From an uncultured bacterium (GTDB taxonomy: Bacteria; UBP6; UBA1177), in NCBI GenBank assembly GCA_947305505.1, contig CAMZDX010000008.1, forward strand, positions 1 through 36,711: a stretch of 36,711 bases of DNA, given 5' to 3'. The notes beneath the pieces are model-generated. The model saw only the letters and a program-made list of their open reading frames with translations, had not been told where the DNA came from and did not search any database. The translations under genes were made by a program, and so were the position numbers. Shown one piece after another: positions 1 through 8,237 of the stretch (its first letter is position 1; each line of letters opens with the position of its first letter).

Positions 1-320
1 AGATCGTAACTGTCCGGAATGCTCTGAAGCAGCGGCGCTGCGATTTTCAACGCAAGGCCCTTGTTGGGTTCAAGAAACGAGTCGTCGAGACCTGAAACGA
101 TCTCATCGAACAACGAAGCGTCCTGCCTTGTATCTCCGTCGTTATCGCTGACTTCTCCGTCGTTGTCGCTGACTCCACCGCCTTTGTCCGCATCATCCGA
201 TATATCGCTGTCGGTTGAAGTGTCCGAGTCTCCCGAATCCTTGTTTTTGCCTGATCCGCCGCAGGCGCATACAAATAAAAGCGCCAGAGCAAGGATAACT
301 GACATAATTCTTTTTTTCAT
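1..320 (-). CDS. Lipoprotein, N-terminal part only (runs off the left window edge), with an Asp/Ser-rich linker
   Basis: Absent from the ORF track because it is truncated. Reverse complement from the CAT at 318-320 reads MKKRIMSVILALALLFVCACGGSGKNKDSGDSDTSTDSDISDDADKGGGVSDNDGEVSDNDGDTRQDASLFDEIVSGLDDSFLEPNKGLALKIAAPLLQSIPDSYD, open to the window edge. Signal peptide with CAC|G lipobox. Confidence 0.8.
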   Translation of the reverse strand, partial: MKKRIMSVILALALLFVCACGGSGKNKDSGDSDTSTDSDISDDADKGGGVSDNDGEVSDNDGDTRQDASLFDEIVSGLDDSFLEPNKGLALKIAAPLLQSIPDSYD

Positions 321-527
321 TTTGTAACTCCATTTATTCCTTTTAAAAGACCTTGGATAGTGTATAGGCGCAGGAAGCAATGTCAAGCGGAAATTGAAAA
401 TATTGCGGGAAAAAGCTGCTTCGGAGATGTTGTACCGGTCAGGAAAAATTTAAGTGGACAATTCACCGTTCTTGGTGTAAAAAGCCGCGTTTTGATTTGT
501 TTGTAACGTTTTTTACAGGAGAGAAAA

Positions 528-923
528 ATGAGCGAAAAAATCAGAGTTCTTATTGCAAAACCGGGTCTTGACGGTCATGACAGAGGGGCAAAATTTGTTG
601 CAAGAGCGCTTCGTGATGCCGGAATGGAAGTCATCTATACAGGTTTGAGACAGACTCCTGAAGCAATCGCAAACGCAGCGATCCAGGAAGACGTTGACGC
701 TGTCGGCCTTTCGATCCTGAGCGGCGCGCACAACACGCTTCTTCCGAAAGTAGCCGAGCTTTTGAAAGAGAAAAACGCTCCCGATATTCTTGTTTTCGGT
801 GGCGGCGTTATCCCCGAAAGCGACATTCCTTTCCTTAAGGAAAACGGCATAAAAGCGGTTTTCACTCCCGGAACGACTTCCGAGCAGATAGTTACTTTCC
901 TTACCGACAATATCAAAAAGTAA
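528..923 (+). CDS. Stand-alone cobalamin (B12)-binding domain protein, methylmalonyl-CoA mutase C-terminal/small-subunit type
   Basis: 131 aa; [35 protein letters not shown] contains the B12-binding DxHxxG motif. SILSGAH and FGGGVIP are also typical. SD 'caggagag' upstream. Confidence 0.9.
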   Translation: MSEKIRVLIAKPGLDGHDRGAKFVARALRDAGMEVIYTGLRQTPEAIANAAIQEDVDAVGLSILSGAHNTLLPKVAELLKEKNAPDILVFGGGVIPESDIPFLKENGIKAVFTPGTTSEQIVTFLTDNIKK

Positions 924-986
924 GGCTTTTTGTTAGAAATCTTAATAAAAATCGGCATTTATATTCTAGATTTTTAATTGTCCGGC

Positions 987-1745
987 ATGATTTTTTTATA
1001 CGACGGCACTTTTGAAGGGTTTTTAAGCGCTGTTTTTGACGCTTTTCCTCTTAAAGAAAATGTGGCAATTGAAAAAAAAGAGAAGTCGCAGTCAGTTTTG
1101 TTTGCCGAAATTCGGGAAGTAGAAACCTCATCGGAAAAGGCGGGAAGGGTTGCAGACAAACTTCTTTCAATATGCGGCAAAAGAGGATTTTCGGCAATAG
1201 TATACATATTTCTTTCTGAAACCGAAAGTTGCGAAACTTACGCGTTTTATCTGATAAAATCGGTAATAAAATACGGTTCTAAGGCGTTTTCGCGCTTTCA
1301 GGATGAAAAAATCGCGCGTGCAATGGAAATCAGGAAAAAAGTTTCCAAAGAGTGTGAAAGATTTTTGGGGATACTCCGCTTTTCGGAGCTTTCCAACGGG
1401 ATTTTCTATGCCCCGTGCGAGCCTGATTTCAACATTCTTCCGATAATTACCGGTCATTTTTACGAACGTCTTTCCGGAACGAAGTGGATGATTCACGATC
1501 TAAGGCGCGGAATCGCCGTTTATCACTGCAATGGAAAAACAGAAAGTGTTGAATTTATTGACGAAATTACTTCGCATTTGAATATGTCGACTCTTCTTGG
1601 AAAGTCTGAAAACGAAGAGGATTTTGCACGAATGTGGTCCGGTTATTTCAAAATCATCGCCATTGAAAACCGCATGAATCCTAAACTTCAAAGGCAGTTC
1701 ATGCCGCAGCGTTACTGGAAATACCTTACGGAAAAGAAAAACTGA
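987..1745 (+). CDS. TIGR03915/DUF4130-type putative DNA metabolism protein
   Basis: N-terminal 'FLYDGTFEGFLSAVFDAF' and C-terminal 'NPKLQRQFMPQRYWKYLTE' match the family as I recall it. The track start at 978 is a TTG; ATG at 987 is in frame. Confidence 0.75.
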   Translation: MIFLYDGTFEGFLSAVFDAFPLKENVAIEKKEKSQSVLFAEIREVETSSEKAGRVADKLLSICGKRGFSAIVYIFLSETESCETYAFYLIKSVIKYGSKAFSRFQDEKIARAMEIRKKVSKECERFLGILRFSELSNGIFYAPCEPDFNILPIITGHFYERLSGTKWMIHDLRRGIAVYHCNGKTESVEFIDEITSHLNMSTLLGKSENEEDFARMWSGYFKIIAIENRMNPKLQRQFMPQRYWKYLTEKKN

Positions 1746-1766
1746 TGAATTTTTTGATCCGGCAAT

Positions 1767-3125
1767 TTAATTGTTATTTTTCTTAACAAAATCGGCAACT
1801 TTGTCGACTGCATTCTGAACTTTGACGCTGTCGGGTCCTTCCGCCATAATTCTCATAACAGGCTCTGTTCCGCTGTAACGGACAAGCATTCTGCCGCCTT
1901 CAAGAAGAGCTTTCTGTGATTTGATTAGTTCACATAGTCCCGGAATTTCTTCTATCGGCGTTTTTTCACCTTTGATTTTAACTTTTGCCTGAATCTGCGG
2001 GAAAAGTTCGATCTCGTCTGCGAGTTCGGAGAGTTTTCTGCCGCTTTCGGCCAGTATTTTGAGGATCATAAGCGATGCGACGATGCCGTCACCGGTCGGA
2101 TTTATCTCTTTTATGATGAGGTGTCCGCTGTTTTCTCCTGCGAGGCTCAAACCTTTTTCATTGATCCTTTCAACGAGGTATCTGTCACCGACATTCGTTC
2201 TTTCAAGGCTTATTCCGCAGTTTGCAAGATGTTTTTCAAGTCCTGCGTTGCTCATAACGGTAACTGCTGCCGTATTTTTAGCCAGCTTTCCGTTGTTACT
2301 CAGATATTTTGCGATGATCCCGATGATTTTGTCGCCGTCAACGACTCTTCCGAGCTCGTCAACCGTGATAAGTCTGTCTCCGTCGCCGTCGTAGGCAAAA
2401 CCTGCAAAGCAGTTGTGTTCAAGTATCTTCGGAGCGAGGTTTTCGGGGTGAAGCGCGCCGCAGTTGTCGTTGATGTTTATGCCGTTTGCCTCGGTGAAAA
2501 AGAAGAATTTTTCCATTTTGGTGAAAGCAGAGAATATCTTTTTCGCGATTTTTGCAGTTGCGCCGTTTGCGCAGTCGATGCAGATTTTTATTTCTGAATC
2601 TTTCAGCAGTTCAAACGCCTTGACTATCCTTGAAACGTAGTCAAATTCAGGATTTTCGGCGATATTTGCAGTTCCTATATCTTTACCGGTCGGGTTCTGC
2701 GCTTCGTTTTCATCAAAAAATATCGCTTCGATCTCAAGTTCCTGCTCGTCGTTGAGCTTTTCACCTTTTGAGTTGAAAATCTTGATCCCGTTGTCTTCAA
2801 AAGGGTTGTGGCTTGCCGAAATGACGATGCCGAGATCGCATTTGTTGGTTCTCACGAAGTCGCTTACAAGCGGAGTCGAGACTACTTTGAGGTCTGTGAC
2901 ATTGCCGCCGGCACTCATTATTCCCGCAGAAACTGCGGCACTCAGCATTTCCGAAGAAATACGCGTATCTGTTCCGATTGCAGCTTCAATTTTTTTTGCC
3001 GGATTTTTCTTCTGAAACCAGCGTGTTACAGCTTTCCCTACTTTTACCGCCGATTCGGGTGTAAGGGGATAGACATTTGCAGTCGTTCTTATTCCGTCTG
3101 TTCCGAAAATCTGTTTTTTTGCCAT
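1767..3125 (-). CDS. glmM: Phosphoglucosamine mutase
   Basis: 452 aa; N-terminal FGTDGIR, catalytic-Ser loop ISASHNPFEDNGIK, metal-binding YDGDGDR, C-terminal RYSGTEPVMRIM. Confidence 0.95.
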   Translation of the reverse strand: MAKKQIFGTDGIRTTANVYPLTPESAVKVGKAVTRWFQKKNPAKKIEAAIGTDTRISSEMLSAAVSAGIMSAGGNVTDLKVVSTPLVSDFVRTNKCDLGIVISASHNPFEDNGIKIFNSKGEKLNDEQELEIEAIFFDENEAQNPTGKDIGTANIAENPEFDYVSRIVKAFELLKDSEIKICIDCANGATAKIAKKIFSAFTKMEKFFFFTEANGININDNCGALHPENLAPKILEHNCFAGFAYDGDGDRLITVDELGRVVDGDKIIGIIAKYLSNNGKLAKNTAAVTVMSNAGLEKHLANCGISLERTNVGDRYLVERINEKGLSLAGENSGHLIIKEINPTGDGIVASLMILKILAESGRKLSELADEIELFPQIQAKVKIKGEKTPIEEIPGLCELIKSQKALLEGGRMLVRYSGTEPVMRIMAEGPDSVKVQNAVDKVADFVKKNNN

Positions 3126-3236
3126 AATTACCTCGCTATTTCATAAAATTTCAAAAAAGCCGGAGTATTTTACTCAAAATTTTCGGAATTGCGAGTAGAT
3201 AGGTGAGACCTCTGTTTATAAAAATGCGGCAACTTT

Positions 3237-3265
3237 TTGACTTGACGGCGGTTTTGGTTCATAAT
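3237..3265 (+). promoter_or_regulatory. Putative sigma70-type promoter for the pgpH-ybeY-lnt operon
   Basis: TTGACT (3237-3242), 17-bp spacer, CATAAT (3260-3265), about 27 bp before the pgpH ATG. Confidence 0.5.
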
Positions 3266-3291
3266 GCCCCGTTTTTTGTCGGCGGAGAAAA

Positions 3292-5943
3292 ATGGGAAGC
3301 TTAAGAGAGACAAACGACGATCTGAATATAAGGCTTGAAAAAGAGTTTAAAAAGCTGAAATTCATTATAGAAAAATCATCCGAAAACGAAGATGAGGATA
3401 TTTTCCGCTGGCGGTTCGGCAAGTTTGAAAAGCCTTACAAAATATATGATTCGTGGCAGAAAAAGCGCGATTCTTCGCCTCAGTTTATGGTCTGGTTCGT
3501 CTTTTCGGCGATATTCTACTACATTACGCTGCTTGAAAAATTCGACGAAATTTCTGAAAAATATGTAGGCTGGCTGCGCCAGAAGGATACAAAGTCGCGT
3601 TTTATAATATTTTTTATTTTTAACATCATTCTTGCGTGGATTCTGATCCCCGATTCGGGAAAGGAAAGTTATCCCATAGATCAGAGAAGTATCGGTCAAA
3701 CGATAGACCATTCGATAATAGCCGACAAGGATTATATAATAATCAACGAGGAAGAGACTGCGAAAAATCAGGAAAGGGCGCAGAACGATGTTCCTAATAC
3801 CTACGATTTTGTCGATCAAAAGAAAAATCTCGAGGCTCTGAACGAAGCTTTCAAAATGATGCGCGATGCTGCGAAAGAAAATATAAAAGAGACGATCGCG
3901 GCTAAAAATCTTCCGTTCCCGCCTGAATTTCACGAAATTCTTGCAGATTATGTGATAAATTCCGGTAAAAGCAGTGATTTGCGTGAATTTAAAACCGGTT
4001 TGCAGGCTCTTTTTCTCAATAAACGCAGCGATTTCGAGCGTATAATCGGAACACCTCTTTCCACTTATGTTTTCATAGATCTTGCCGAAAACATCTTCCC
4101 GGCGCGAATCCCCGAGGCTATTGCCGAAATTTCCGACTACTTCAACCAGAACGATTACTACATTCTGCGCGAAGGAATTCCGGCCGATTATGTTCCGAAA
4201 CATATCATCGTCAGGAAAAAGGATTCATATTCTCAGGAAAACAAGCTCGATCCCAATCAGGCTATAAAAAGCAGCTCTCTTGTTGTACAGACGGGAAAAA
4301 TCATCAGTTTGCCGGCTCTCAAGTCAGAGATCCTTCACATGAGGGATAAACTCAACATGTCCGATTTCACGGCTCACGGGTTTGAAACAGTCGCCGAAAT
4401 CGGAAAATGGACGATGAAGGATTCGATTTTCTACAATGCTGAAATTACTGAGTTCAACAAAATCGAAGCAAAAAACAACGCTCCGAAGTCTGAACGTAAG
4501 ATATCGAGAGGCGAGCGCGTCATTTCGTCGAGGTCGGTTATCACTAAAGAGGATATCGAAGTTTTCAGAGTCATGCAGGAGCAGTCTGAAAATATTTCGG
4601 GCGAGTTTTTATTTTTGAGCAATTTCTTCTACATTGCCTCTTTCATTTCTATCGTTTTCCTTGTTTTTACACGCTCGATCGGCAAATTCAAATACCGCAA
4701 CAAGGATCTGCTGCTTATGACCGGTCTTATTGTGATGGCGCTTCTTCTTCTGCGCTATGCGATGCCCTGGATCCAGGAAGTTGCATACGACAACAAGGCG
4801 ATATACTTCTTCTTTCCGTTGCCGTTTTTCGTTGCGGCCGTTAGGGTCCTGGTAAACACAGAAACGGCGTGCTTCCTCCTGTTTGTCCTTTCTGCGGCGC
4901 TCGCGATGCTTTTCCCTGAAAACTATTTCATTCCGATTTTTTATCTTTTCGGTTCGCTCATTTTCATGTATATCATTTTTCATGTTGAATCGTCCGGTCA
5001 GATCATGTGGCAGACGTTCAAATTTTCGATCGTTTCTATGGGGCTCGCCCTTGTTATCGGAGTGCTGGATTCATCGTTGAACCACAGCGGCATACACATT
5101 TTCGCCGCTATTGTCTGTGCTTTCGTTTCGGCGATGCTTTCGGGCGGAATACTGACGATCATGATCCCCCTTTTCGAATCGACCCTTGATTATGTCACGA
5201 ACATCAAATATGTCGGTTATTCGACGATGAGTAACGAACTTATCAAGCAGATGTCGGTTTATGCAAACGGAACCTACCAGCATTCGCTTACCGTTGCATC
5301 TCTTGTCGAAGTCGCGGCGCGGGAACTCGGGCTCAATCCGCTTAAATGCAAGGTCATGGCTTATTTCCACGACATCGGAAAGCTGGAAAGACCTGAATAT
5401 TTCACTGAAAACCAGCGCGACAGAAGAAACGCGCACGACAACTACAGACCTACTATGTCTGCGAGAATCATAACGAATCACGTGAAATACGGGCTCGAAC
5501 TTGCAAAAAAATACCACCTTGGAGAAGAGATAGAATCGGCAATAGTCGAGCATCACGGGACGACTCTTGTCGGATATTTCTATAAAAAAGCTAGAGAGCT
5601 CGATCCGAATGTTTCTGAAGCGGAATTCAAGTATGCCGGTCCGGCACCGCAGTCGAAAGAGACGGCGCTTTTAATGATTGCAGACAGCTGCGAAGCGGCG
5701 GTCCGTTCGATGGATAAGAAGACCGAAAACGGCATAAAGGCAAGAGTGCAGGAGATAATGGCAGGCAAAATCAGGGAAAATCAATTCGTGCACTGTAACC
5801 TGACGACAAAAGATCTCCAAACGATCGAAGATTCGCTTGTCAATACTTTCTCCGGAATATATCACGGCCGAGTCAAATATCCTCAGGATAAAACTAAGGA
5901 ACAAGCATTTTCAAGCGAGCCTAAGGAGCAGGAGACCAAATGA
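3292..5943 (+). CDS. pgpH: 7TM-HD family phosphohydrolase, PgpH/YqfF-like (probable cyclic-di-AMP phosphodiesterase)
   Basis: 883 aa; extracytoplasmic 7TMR-HDED-like region, multiple TMs, then an HD domain (NGTYQHSLTVASLVEVAARELG, YFHDIGKLERPEYF, IVEHHGTT). Confidence 0.88.
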   Translation: MGSLRETNDDLNIRLEKEFKKLKFIIEKSSENEDEDIFRWRFGKFEKPYKIYDSWQKKRDSSPQFMVWFVFSAIFYYITLLEKFDEISEKYVGWLRQKDTKSRFIIFFIFNIILAWILIPDSGKESYPIDQRSIGQTIDHSIIADKDYIIINEEETAKNQERAQNDVPNTYDFVDQKKNLEALNEAFKMMRDAAKENIKETIAAKNLPFPPEFHEILADYVINSGKSSDLREFKTGLQALFLNKRSDFERIIGTPLSTYVFIDLAENIFPARIPEAIAEISDYFNQNDYYILREGIPADYVPKHIIVRKKDSYSQENKLDPNQAIKSSSLVVQTGKIISLPALKSEILHMRDKLNMSDFTAHGFETVAEIGKWTMKDSIFYNAEITEFNKIEAKNNAPKSERKISRGERVISSRSVITKEDIEVFRVMQEQSENISGEFLFLSNFFYIASFISIVFLVFTRSIGKFKYRNKDLLLMTGLIVMALLLLRYAMPWIQEVAYDNKAIYFFFPLPFFVAAVRVLVNTETACFLLFVLSAALAMLFPENYFIPIFYLFGSLIFMYIIFHVESSGQIMWQTFKFSIVSMGLALVIGVLDSSLNHSGIHIFAAIVCAFVSAMLSGGILTIMIPLFESTLDYVTNIKYVGYSTMSNELIKQMSVYANGTYQHSLTVASLVEVAARELGLNPLKCKVMAYFHDIGKLERPEYFTENQRDRRNAHDNYRPTMSARIITNHVKYGLELAKKYHLGEEIESAIVEHHGTTLVGYFYKKARELDPNVSEAEFKYAGPAPQSKETALLMIADSCEAAVRSMDKKTENGIKARVQEIMAGKIRENQFVHCNLTTKDLQTIEDSLVNTFSGIYHGRVKYPQDKTKEQAFSSEPKEQETK

Positions 5944-6410
5944 AAACAGCGTTTTTTTCGGAATGTGAATACGTGCCCGGCGAGTTGAAAAACGATATGC
6001 GCAAGGCAATTCGTTTCGCACTGAAATACAAAAATCTGAAATCGACAGATCCCTACGAAGTTTCTGTAATTTTCACCGATGAAAAAGGAATTCGTGAAAT
6101 AAACAACAATTACAGGCATATAGACAGAGCAACTGATGTCATATCATTCGCTTTTGCGGAAGGCGAGGGGGCGGAATATGCGCCGTTTCTTCTCGGTGAC
6201 ATCTTCATCTGCACCGATGTTGTCGCAAGTCATGCCGAAAAATACGGAACGACTTTCAATGAAGAGATGATTTTTATGGTCGTTCACGGTATCCTTCACC
6301 TTTTGGGTTTCGATCACCACAAAGCTGCAGAGCGCGCAAAGATGCGTGAAGCCGAGATCGTGGTAATGAAGCAGATTTTTCCTCAGTGGAAAGGGCGCGG
6401 CGAAGAATAA
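5940..6410 (+). CDS. ybeY: Endoribonuclease YbeY (rRNA maturation factor)
   Basis: 156 aa; HGILHLLGFDH zinc motif, INNNYRHIDRATDVISFAF. ATGA overlap with the pgpH stop. Confidence 0.93.
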   Translation: MKTAFFSECEYVPGELKNDMRKAIRFALKYKNLKSTDPYEVSVIFTDEKGIREINNNYRHIDRATDVISFAFAEGEGAEYAPFLLGDIFICTDVVASHAEKYGTTFNEEMIFMVVHGILHLLGFDHHKAAERAKMREAEIVVMKQIFPQWKGRGEE

Positions 6411-8033
6411 ATGTCGAAAATAAAGATTTTTGCCGCAGCTTTTTTCTTCATTTTCTGTTTTGCACTCAGTTTTCCGTTCGTCATTCCCGGCAGCGGTGAA
6501 CCCGTTTTTCTCCACCAGCTTATGGGTTGTGTCCTTATTTTTCCGGTGCTTCCGCTTTTTTTTCATGTCTTGAACTCATGCACGACATTCAAAAAGAAAG
6601 TTCTGGCAATATATCTGATTACAATGCCGGCGAATGCTTTCGTTTTTTACTGGATATTCTATTCTCTCAATGTTTACGGCGGCTTGGGTGTCGTTGAAGG
6701 TGTTTTGGCGCTTATACTCATGTTCTTTATTTTAGGCACTTTCTGGCTTTTCTTTTTTGTTCTCTGCCGCTTTTTTGCAAAAAGACCTGCAAATCCGGGT
6801 ACTTTCGGTGCAATGATAAGTGCATCGGAAGGTTCTCCGCTTCCTGTCAAACCCTGGTTTATCGCGCTTCTCTGGAGTGCGGTCGAATTCCTGCGCACAT
6901 TTTTTCCGGTCGATTTTTTCTGGGCGGCGCTTGGACATTCGCAGTATTCAAACAAAGTCATTCTGCAGTGGGCTTCACTCGGTTCGGTCTACATAATTTC
7001 GTTCATGATCGCATGGATCTCGCTTTACGCCTACACGCTTTTATTCAAAAAACACGATAAAAAAGAGGGGATAGTTCTAGCTGTCGTGCTCTGCATACTT
7101 TTTTCCTACTCAGCTTACAAACTGATTTCCTTCAACTCTGCTGTTCCCGAAAAAGAGATAAAAGTCGCGCTTATGCAGCCTGCGATAAACCAGTATGACA
7201 TCAACGCGAAAGAGGAAACTGTCTTTGAAATGATCGATGTTTTTGTCGAGCAGCTGAACAGTTTTGACCGTGATACCGATCTTGTCGTCTGGTATGAAGC
7301 AGCGATGCCGCTCAGAATTCCTATAGGTTTCGACAACTTCGACTATGTAATGGAGCGCTATTTTCCGCGTGCCTACAACTTTCCGAATCAAATTGTCGGT
7401 CTTGACATGGTAGACAGGTTAGACATGAGTTTTTACAATGCCGCAGGATTCATTCAGGATGGAAAAATCCGCAAAATATATAAGAAAATCAAGCTCGCCC
7501 CGTTCGGCGAATACCTGCCTTACAGCAAAATTCTCCGTTCTCTCGGGCTTTCGATACTCGTTCCCGAATTTTCGGGTGATTTTGTCCGCGGAACAGAATA
7601 CACGGTTTACGATTACGGCAATTTTAAAGCATCGATACTTATCTGCTACGACGGAACTTTCAGCGAAAATGTCGCCGGTTTTGTTGAAAACGGAGCCGAA
7701 ATATTAGTCAACATCAGCAATGACGCATGGTTCGGCGATTCGAGCGAAACCTTCCAGCACGGAATGTTCTATCCTTTCCGCGCAGTCGAAACGGGCAGAA
7801 CGATCGTCAGAAGCGCTAATGTCGGAATCAGCGAAGTCCTGCTTCCCGACGGAACCCGCGAAAATTCAACGAGATTCCTTGAAAGAACGACGATAAACCG
7901 CAAAGTTCCGCTTTACAAAATCGATACCGTCTACCAGAAATTCGGAAACTGGTTCATCTGGCTGGTCTATATTACTTTCGGGCTTTTCCTGCTTGACAGG
8001 CTGGGGAGAACCGAGAAGAAGAAAAAACACTGA
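6411..8033 (+). CDS. lnt: Apolipoprotein N-acyltransferase
   Basis: 540 aa; N-terminal TM helices then a CN-hydrolase domain (VVWYEAAMP, KIKLAPFGEYLPY, ILICYDGTF, NISNDAWFGDSSETFQH, RTIVRSANVGIS). Confidence 0.9.
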   Translation: MSKIKIFAAAFFFIFCFALSFPFVIPGSGEPVFLHQLMGCVLIFPVLPLFFHVLNSCTTFKKKVLAIYLITMPANAFVFYWIFYSLNVYGGLGVVEGVLALILMFFILGTFWLFFFVLCRFFAKRPANPGTFGAMISASEGSPLPVKPWFIALLWSAVEFLRTFFPVDFFWAALGHSQYSNKVILQWASLGSVYIISFMIAWISLYAYTLLFKKHDKKEGIVLAVVLCILFSYSAYKLISFNSAVPEKEIKVALMQPAINQYDINAKEETVFEMIDVFVEQLNSFDRDTDLVVWYEAAMPLRIPIGFDNFDYVMERYFPRAYNFPNQIVGLDMVDRLDMSFYNAAGFIQDGKIRKIYKKIKLAPFGEYLPYSKILRSLGLSILVPEFSGDFVRGTEYTVYDYGNFKASILICYDGTFSENVAGFVENGAEILVNISNDAWFGDSSETFQHGMFYPFRAVETGRTIVRSANVGISEVLLPDGTRENSTRFLERTTINRKVPLYKIDTVYQKFGNWFIWLVYITFGLFLLDRLGRTEKKKKH

Positions 8034-8053
8034 TTTTTGACGCGCCGTTAACT

Positions 8054-8093
8054 CTGTCGGAATAACGGGATTTCGGGATCACGTGATCCCGAC
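8054..8093. repeat. 8-bp-phased degenerate tandem repeat (about 4-5 units of ATNNCGRR), containing an 18-bp perfect palindrome and bracketed by CGCGCCGT...ACGGCGCG
   Basis: CTGTCGGA|ATAACGGG|ATTTCGGG|ATCACGTG|ATCCCGAC; CGGGATCACGTGATCCCG at 8074-8091; arms CGCGCCGT 8041-8048 and ACGGCGCG 8092-8099, with a second ACGGCGCG at 8114-8121. Confidence 0.7.
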
Positions 8094-8179
8094 GGCGCGA
8101 CCGATAAAAAACGACGGCGCGCCGGAAAAAATCATTTGAAAACAAATCGATCATGAGTAAAATCCATCGTTTTTTTGTA

Positions 8180-8216
8180 GAGACGTGACCTGACACGTCT
8201 TGCCGTGGTGCGTCTC
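8180..8216 (+). promoter_or_regulatory. Inverted-repeat leader upstream of cstA with alternative pairings
   Basis: AGACGTG (8181-8187) / CACGTCT (8194-8200), 6-nt loop. Alternative GAGACG (8180-8185) / CGTCTC (8211-8216). Ends about 20 nt before the cstA ATG. Confidence 0.5.
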
Positions 8217-8237
8217 CATTATAAAGTGAGGTGAAAA

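Noticed and set aside
61-327. 88-aa plus-strand ORF, Ser/Pro-rich repeats
   Set aside because: Antisense to the acidic linker of the minus-strand lipoprotein; low-complexity artefact.
324-527. Possible cobalamin riboswitch upstream of the B12-binding protein
   Set aside because: No recognisable B12-box or extended conserved structure; a plain divergent promoter region is enough.
3376-4203. 275-aa antisense ORF within pgpH
   Set aside because: Lies opposite a strongly supported CDS; no recognisable domain; typical of codon-bias-driven antisense open frames. The same applies to 25668-26309, 28811-29410 and 33003-33767.
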